From the NCBI GenBank assembly GCA_002725275.1, contig PBOE01000008.1, forward strand, positions 28,762 to 39,044: a stretch of 10,283 nt of DNA, in the 5' to 3' direction. Below the pieces are notes generated by a model, which had not been told where the DNA came from, ran no database searches, and was given only the letters and a program-made list of their open reading frames with translations. The translations under genes and the position numbers were made by a program. The DNA is from Methanobacteriota archaeon. GTDB taxonomy: Archaea > Thermoplasmatota > Poseidoniia > Poseidoniales > Poseidoniaceae. This document shows positions 6,172 through 10,283 of the stretch, one piece after another. The first letter of the stretch is position 1, and each line of letters opens with the position of its first letter.

Positions 6172-7197
6172 ATGGGAGCGGAGCCGAACCCGGCGTTGTT
6201 CACCGTTCCCCACTGTGACGCCTGCGACAAGCCCGCCGTCGTCGAGCAGGCCTATTCCGGTCGTATCCTTTGCGGGAAGCATCTTGCGAAGTCCGTACGG
6301 AAAAAAATCAGCAAGGAACTGCGCGTCCAACTCCCCCTCGTGAAGGGCCAGCACACCACCGTGCTCGTCGCCGTGTCCGGTGGAAAAGACTCAGCTGTCC
6401 TGTTGGATGCCATCGTGGAACTGCTCGGAAAACGACGGGACGTGACCGTGGTGGCCGGTACCGTGGACGAGGGCATCGAGGGTTATCGGCCCCCTTCGAT
6501 CGAATGCGCAGCAGCGCTGTGCGAACGCCTCGGTGTGGAGCACCACGTCGTCACGTACCCGGAACTTTCGTTCATTGAGATGGACGAGGTGGTTCAACGA
6601 CTTCCCATGGTGATCGAAAAGGACAACGATGCCCCAAGAATGGCCTGTTCCTACTGCGGTGTGTTCCGGCGGCAAGGCATCAACCACCTGGCAGCGAAGG
6701 TCGGTGCTGACGTGATTGCCCTGGGTCACAACCTCGACGATATGGCCCAAACGGTGCTGATGAACGTGGCCAACGCCGACCTCGAGCGTACGCTTCGCCT
6801 CGCACCTCACACCGCCACGCCGGTGGACGGGCTTGCTCCGAGAATCGTGCCGCTCCGTTGGGTTCCCGAGCAGGAGATTCACCTCTATGCGCTCCACAAA
6901 TCGCTACCCATGCACCACGAGGAGTGCCCCAACGCTCGCGGTGCGCTGCGATGGCGTCATCGTGAAATGGTGGCCCAGATGGAGGCGGACGTACCCGGCA
7001 CGCGACACGGGTTGGTGCGCATGGCCGACCAAATCAAAGGGCTGCGCAACCAAGTCGTGGCGTTGGGTGGCGAGGGCCAACGACCGGCTCCACCCGAACC
7101 CTGCCCGCGTTGCGGGAGCCCGACATCAGGCCTTCAGTGCAAGGCTTGCGACATGCGCGACTTGCTCGGTGTTGGCGAGGGTCAGAGCACGTTGTGA
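6172..7197 (+). CDS. ncsA: tRNA 2-thiolation ATP-pyrophosphatase, TtuA/NcsA family
   Basis: This 341-residue enzyme adenylates a tRNA uridine and replaces oxygen with sulfur, usually taken from a ubiquitin-like thiocarboxylate carrier. It has the full set of family motifs. An N-terminal zinc site is formed by C15, C18, C34 and H37. The PP-loop SGGKDS is at 69-74. Cysteines C159 and C162 (CSYC) together with C252 match the three that hold the 4Fe-4S cluster in TtuA. GHNLDD is at 185-190. A C-terminal zinc ribbon is formed by C311, C314, C323 and C326. The length fits the family. The ATG at 6172 is the first start after an in-frame TGA (6139-6141). No ribosome site precedes it, so the message may be leaderless. 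The family includes enzymes for U34 of the anticodon (NcsA/Ncs6) and for position 54 (TtuA), and sequence alone does not decide which. Its 3' end overlaps the convergent pyrI by 16 bases. Confidence 0.93.
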   Translation: MGAEPNPALFTVPHCDACDKPAVVEQAYSGRILCGKHLAKSVRKKISKELRVQLPLVKGQHTTVLVAVSGGKDSAVLLDAIVELLGKRRDVTVVAGTVDEGIEGYRPPSIECAAALCERLGVEHHVVTYPELSFIEMDEVVQRLPMVIEKDNDAPRMACSYCGVFRRQGINHLAAKVGADVIALGHNLDDMAQTVLMNVANADLERTLRLAPHTATPVDGLAPRIVPLRWVPEQEIHLYALHKSLPMHHEECPNARGALRWRHREMVAQMEADVPGTRHGLVRMADQIKGLRNQVVALGGEGQRPAPPEPCPRCGSPTSGLQCKACDMRDLLGVGEGQSTL

Positions 7198-7658
7198 ACC
7201 AACTCGTCCAGGTCTTGGGGTCGGCCGCAGTAATGGCATCGGAGTTCCAGCGGCATCCTGCTCACCACTTTGAGACGGTGGGCCAACGGTTCGCGCGGGT
7301 TGATGGTGATGCAGTTGGAGAACGTGCAGCGCACCACGTTGGTGATTTCGTCACCCAGCTCAATGGTCAGTTTTTCAGCCACGCTGTAGGCCCGGATGAT
7401 GGCCACGTGTGCGTCGGGTGCCACGAGGGCCAACCGGTTGAGTTCGTCCTGGTTGAGTTCGCGGTCTTCGACTTTGATGATGTCCTTCGTCCCCATTTTC
7501 TTGGACGGGACGTTCATCACGAGGGAGACCGGCACAGAAGTGCCTTTGTTGATGCCGAGCATCTCCAACACCCTCATGGCTTGACCCGCAGGAATGTGGT
7601 CGATGACGGTGCCGTTTTGGATGGCGGTCACCCGGCGCATGTTGTGTTCTTGAGACAT
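7182..7658 (-). CDS. pyrI: Aspartate carbamoyltransferase regulatory chain PyrI
   Basis: This 158-residue subunit binds nucleotide effectors and assembles with PyrB trimers to give allosteric control of the first committed step of pyrimidine synthesis. The N-terminal allosteric domain carries the typical NGTVIDHIPAG segment (15-25) and K-MGTKD-I-K (54-62). The C-terminal zinc domain has four cysteines, C111, C116, C141 and C144, in the C-x4-C...C-x2-C layout of the family, which grips the catalytic chain. The length matches known PyrI (about 150). The start ATG (7656-7658) shares one base with the pyrB stop (TGATG) and has a 9-base Shine-Dalgarno match 5 bases upstream, so it is preferred over a second ATG at codon 7. 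The last codons overlap the end of the convergent thiolation gene. Confidence 0.97.
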   Translation of the reverse strand: MSQEHNMRRVTAIQNGTVIDHIPAGQAMRVLEMLGINKGTSVPVSLVMNVPSKKMGTKDIIKVEDRELNQDELNRLALVAPDAHVAIIRAYSVAEKLTIELGDEITNVVRCTFSNCITINPREPLAHRLKVVSRMPLELRCHYCGRPQDLDELVHNVL

Positions 7659-8599
7659 CAGGCATCACCTCCAACGGTGGCCGGGACCTCCACGTTCAGC
7701 AGCCGGCAGAGCAAGGCCATGCGAGCGACGACCCCGTTGAAGGCTTGCTCGAAATAACGAGCATGCCGGGTAGCGTCCACCGAGGGGTGAATCTCGTCCA
7801 CCCGAGGGAGCGGGTGCATGATGATCATGCTCTCCTTTGAGCCTTCAAGATTGGAGGCGTGCAACTTGTAGGCGCCGGCCACCTTGGCGTATTCGTCCTC
7901 GTCGGCAAACCGCTCCTTCTGGATGCGGGTCATGTAAACCACGTCGGCCGTATCGATGGACCCCAACAGGTCTTCGGTTTCGGTGACTTTGGCCCCGTGA
8001 GCGGACAAATCCGCTACGATTTCCCGTGGCATCTTGAGGAGTTCAGGACTTGCAAAAATCAATTCACATCCAAACCGGGTCAGCGCATGGCTGAGGGAAT
8101 GCACGGTTCGGCCGTACCGCAAATCGCCGGCGAGAACCACCTTGAGTCCTTCGAGGCGACCGTGGGCTTGACGAATCGTGAACAGGTCAAGCATGGTCTG
8201 TGTGGGGTGGTGGCCGGCGCCGTCGCCGCCGTTGAGAATGGGGACTCGTGCAGCGTCTTGTGCGTACTGTGCGGCCCCCTGTCGGGGGTGGCGCATGGCG
8301 ATGATGTCGGTGTAGCCGTCCACCATCTGAATGGTGTCGAACAGGGTCTCGCCTTTGACCACGGAGGAGGTTTTCACGTCCCCGAGGTTGACCACATCGC
8401 CGCCCAATCGCTTCATGGCCGTCTCAAACGACATGCGGGTTCGGGTGCTGGGCTCAAAAAACAGGTTGCCGAGAATCTTTCCCTGCAGGAGGGGAAGGTA
8501 GTGTTCGCCTTTGGCCACGGGCAGCAGGCGTTCGGCATCGTCGAGGATGCTCAAGATGTCTTCGTTGGACAAGTCGTCCATGGTAATGAGCCCCGGCAT
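7658..8599 (-). CDS. pyrB: Aspartate carbamoyltransferase catalytic chain PyrB
   Basis: The enzyme joins carbamoyl phosphate and aspartate to make N-carbamoyl-aspartate. From the ATG at 8599 it has 313 residues, close to the usual 306-311. Carbamoyl-phosphate site: FFEPSTRTRMSFE (47-59). The 80s loop has SSVVKGETL, with K82 in place of the catalytic lysine. RHPRQGAA is at 103-110, HPTQTMLDLFTI at 131-142, GDLRYGRTVHS at 158-168 and HPLPRVDE at 262-269. All active-site residues I can check are kept. An upstream in-frame ATG at 8635 would add 12 atypical residues; the 8599 start is favoured by a GAGGGA ribosome site 5 bases before it and by family length. It forms a two-gene operon with pyrI, which follows with a 1-base overlap, so the two chains are probably made in balance. 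Confidence 0.97.
   Translation of the reverse strand: MPGLITMDDLSNEDILSILDDAERLLPVAKGEHYLPLLQGKILGNLFFEPSTRTRMSFETAMKRLGGDVVNLGDVKTSSVVKGETLFDTIQMVDGYTDIIAMRHPRQGAAQYAQDAARVPILNGGDGAGHHPTQTMLDLFTIRQAHGRLEGLKVVLAGDLRYGRTVHSLSHALTRFGCELIFASPELLKMPREIVADLSAHGAKVTETEDLLGSIDTADVVYMTRIQKERFADEDEYAKVAGAYKLHASNLEGSKESMIIMHPLPRVDEIHPSVDATRHARYFEQAFNGVVARMALLCRLLNVEVPATVGGDA
7664..7672 (-). promoter_or_regulatory. Strong Shine-Dalgarno site for pyrI
   Basis: On the minus strand GGAGGTGAT, inside the end of pyrB and 5 bases before the pyrI ATG, is a full-length match to the complement of the 16S rRNA 3' end. It suggests that PyrI is initiated efficiently on the shared message rather than only by read-through from pyrB. 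Confidence 0.8.
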
Positions 8600-8604
8600 G
8601 GTGT

Positions 8605-8610
8605 TCCCTC
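8605..8610 (-). promoter_or_regulatory. Shine-Dalgarno site for pyrB
   Basis: GAGGGA on the minus strand lies 5 bases before the ATG at 8599. It supports that start over the one at 8635. Confidence 0.5.
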
Positions 8611-8626
8611 GGTTGAGAATACAACC
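8611..8626 (-). promoter_or_regulatory. Possible pyrB promoter/operator: inverted repeat around TATTCT
   Basis: On the minus strand GGTTG-TATTCT-CAACC is a 5-base inverted repeat with an AT-rich centre, 12-27 bases upstream of pyrB. The AT-rich core sits near where an archaeal TATA element would be for a very short leader, but a ribosome site also lies between it and the start, so the two readings conflict. It could instead be a regulator site. This is a weak call. Confidence 0.25.
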
Positions 8627-8639
8627 CGATAACACCCTT

Positions 8640-8662
8640 GAACCTTGCCGCTGGAAGGGTTC
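8640..8662. repeat. Imperfect hairpin between pyrB and the right-edge gene
   Basis: GAACCTT (8640-8646) and AAGGGTTC (8655-8662) pair except for one bulged base, around an 8-base loop. It lies in the middle of the 128-base divergent spacer. With no T-run after it and genes diverging on both sides, it is unlikely to be a terminator, so a protein-binding site or chance are the remaining readings. Confidence 0.25.
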
Positions 8663-8727
8663 GAGTGGCTTGGGTGAACGGACAAGCCATCGGAGTGATT
8701 ATGGGGGAACGACGATGAGGCAACGGC

Positions 8728-10283
8728 ATGGTCACCTGGGCGGACGCTGACGCAGCCGTCGAGGCCGAACGGACCCTTCGCATCAAACGGGTGGAAAACG
8801 CCACCCTCATCACGGCGCTGACCCTTCTGCTGTGCGCCGTGTGGCTTGCATGGCCTTCGCTTCGGGGGTTGATGAACGGCGACGGTGTGGTTCTGACCAG
8901 CTTTGGGGCGCCACTTGTGGTCTTGATCTGGGGCATCTTCGTCCAGGATTTGACCCTCGACGACCCTGCTGCTCGTTCACGCGTGGCCTCCGCCACCACG
9001 GTGGCATGGCCGTTGTTGATGGCACTGGGCGCTCTCGGGTTTCACGGGACCACCTCTGCGAAGGCGGGCAGCGGTTTGGTGTTGGCATCAGGGTGGCTGT
9101 GTCGCTCTCTTTCGCACCGAACGATGCGGGGTCATTTTGGCGTCCTTCGCTACCGCGCCATCCTCACCGGCATCGGTTCCCTGTCCGCTTTGGCCTTCAC
9201 ACTGACCTCAGGCGGCGCCTTCTCGGACATCCCGATGGTTCTTGCCCTTACCGTGTGCACCCTCGCCGTGGCCGACACGGCCTACACGTGGACGGTCGGC
9301 GACGACCAGAAGGTTGAGCGAAAGCAGTTCAGGCAACGCCTCGACCGCCTTGAGACGCGCCTGCTCGAATTGAAAGCCCAGGGTGCAGCGGTCGCTCAAG
9401 CGGCCAGCCTGCTCACGACGGCCAAGGAGGAGGGGCACCTCGACCCGGCGTACGGGATGCGCCTGTTGGACGAAAGCGAGGAAGACATGGAGCGGGCGTT
9501 GTCCTTTGCGGATGATGTGGAGATCATTCGACAGGATGCACTGACGGCCGTTGATCAAGCAGAAACCATTGCTCCCACCGTCAAGCGCCCTCGCAAAGCC
9601 TACGACATGGGGGAACGGGAAGTTTCCCTCGGTGCTCTACGGGAGGGCGAACAACTCTTCCGTCAGGCCAAGAAACGGGCCAGCGACATCATCGTGTGGT
9701 GGGCGAAAGCCGAGCAAGCCATCCTCGAAGCCACCCGAGCGCTCGACGGAAAAAGCGGTGATGGTGTCCAACAGCTGCGCGACGTCTTGGCCGAAGCCAA
9801 ATCCTCGCTTTCGAAGGAACAACCCAAGGAAGCCTACGAAATTGCGGCGGTGATCCCCCCGCAACTGGAAGCCGATGCCGACGCCCTCGGTCGTGCGGAA
9901 GCCTCGGTGGAGGAAGCCCGCCGAAGCGTCAAGCAAAGTGACGGGCTTGACACGTCCGACATGGAGAAGCGACTCGAGCAGGCCGCTGAGGCGTTGGCAT
10001 CGGGGAATGCCAGCCAAGCCATCGGTCTGGCGGACGGCGTGGTGCGGACGTTGGAACGGGAACGGGCGGCCATGGACGACGTGCTGCGGGCGTTGAAACA
10101 GAAGAAGAAACTCACGAAACGGTTTGAGCATCGCGACGACCGAGCCGACTGGGAGACCATGCTGGCGGACATCGCCAAGGCGGCTGACGACAAAACTTGG
10201 TCCCACGCAGGGATGTTGCTCGAGCAGATGACGGCGGCGCTTGACCGAGAAGGCCATGCCGTGGAGGAGGCGCAGGAACTGTA
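8728..10283 (+). CDS. Unrecognised membrane protein with long helical domain (3' end cut)
   Basis: From the ATG at 8728 the frame is open to the right edge: 518 codons plus the bases TA. An in-frame TGA at 8716-8718 fixes this as the first start, and GAGG 7 bases upstream is a plausible ribosome site. Residues 1-26 are charged. About six hydrophobic segments follow (near 27-45, 54-72, 86-105, 114-128, 144-160, 168-190). The rest (about 194-518) is an almost continuous charged helix rich in Ala, Glu, Arg and Lys, starting with ERKQFRQRLDRLETRL, with a VWW motif near 325 and no enzyme motif that I can see. This predicts a membrane anchor carrying a cytoplasmic coiled-coil or helical-bundle arm. 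No family is recognised. It diverges from pyrB across 128 bases and need not be related to it. The strand is supported by the good hydrophobic/charged layout; opposite-strand frames here look like shadows. If the next base is A or G, the protein ends at 518 residues. Confidence 0.82.
   Translation, partial: MVTWADADAAVEAERTLRIKRVENATLITALTLLLCAVWLAWPSLRGLMNGDGVVLTSFGAPLVVLIWGIFVQDLTLDDPAARSRVASATTVAWPLLMALGALGFHGTTSAKAGSGLVLASGWLCRSLSHRTMRGHFGVLRYRAILTGIGSLSALAFTLTSGGAFSDIPMVLALTVCTLAVADTAYTWTVGDDQKVERKQFRQRLDRLETRLLELKAQGAAVAQAASLLTTAKEEGHLDPAYGMRLLDESEEDMERALSFADDVEIIRQDALTAVDQAETIAPTVKRPRKAYDMGEREVSLGALREGEQLFRQAKKRASDIIVWWAKAEQAILEATRALDGKSGDGVQQLRDVLAEAKSSLSKEQPKEAYEIAAVIPPQLEADADALGRAEASVEEARRSVKQSDGLDTSDMEKRLEQAAEALASGNASQAIGLADGVVRTLERERAAMDDVLRALKQKKKLTKRFEHRDDRADWETMLADIAKAADDKTWSHAGMLLEQMTAALDREGHAVEEAQEL

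Noticed and set aside
7859..8632. Plus-strand open frame of 257 codons opposite pyrB
   Set aside because: pyrB on the minus strand is unmistakable from its active-site motifs; the antisense frame has no protein-like features.
8640..8662. Rho-independent-like terminator
   Set aside because: The imperfect hairpin has no T-run on either strand and lies between diverging genes, where a terminator has no transcript to end.
9637..10257. Minus-strand open frame of 206 codons near the right edge
   Set aside because: It is antisense to the helical arm of the plus-strand gene, which is open over more than 1.5 kb, has an upstream ribosome site and has a sensible membrane/helix layout.
1..10283. CRISPR array, insertion sequence, tRNA or rRNA gene
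   Set aside because: I saw no regularly spaced repeats of array type, no transposase or terminal inverted repeats, and no tRNA or rRNA signature on either strand.

Overview
The window is about 10.3 kb of GC-rich, gene-dense DNA. It is probably archaeal: it carries a tRNA-thiolation ATP-pyrophosphatase with zinc motifs at both ends (the archaeal TtuA/NcsA type), a pyrB-pyrI pair with archaeal-style spacing, Shine-Dalgarno sites that match the archaeal 16S tail, and a Roadblock/LC7 protein next to a domain resembling archaeal DUF2226. A marine Euryarchaeota/Thermoplasmatota-type genome (for example Poseidoniales) is my best guess. That placement is inference from style and content; no marker gene here settles it.

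Layout from left to right. (1) Positions 1-2068, plus strand: the C-terminal part of a DUF58 protein, cut by the left edge, followed one base later by an eight-helix membrane protein. These look like one operon that starts outside the window. (2) Positions 2063-5849, minus strand: a three-gene operon made of a small stand-alone Roadblock/LC7 protein, a 1060-residue coiled-coil protein with its own Roadblock-like domain, and an 84-residue two-helix membrane protein. Its last stop codon overlaps the stop of the plus-strand operon. (3) Positions 5850-6171: a 322-base divergent intergenic region rich in short palindromes and spaced direct repeats. (4) Positions 6172-7197, plus strand: the tRNA 2-thiolation enzyme. 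(5) Positions 7182-8599, minus strand: pyrB-pyrI, the catalytic and regulatory chains of aspartate carbamoyltransferase, with a 1-base overlap and a near-perfect Shine-Dalgarno site before pyrI. (6) Positions 8728-10283, plus strand: a long open frame with about six membrane helices and then more than 300 residues of charged helix, running off the right edge.

The housekeeping part (NcsA, PyrB, PyrI) is ordinary. The most interesting part is the Roadblock/coiled-coil/small-membrane-protein operon. It looks like a membrane-linked scaffold or a regulator of a small GTPase, but no GTPase is present in the window and no function can be assigned. The right-edge membrane/helical protein is a second unrecognised large protein with a similar general design.
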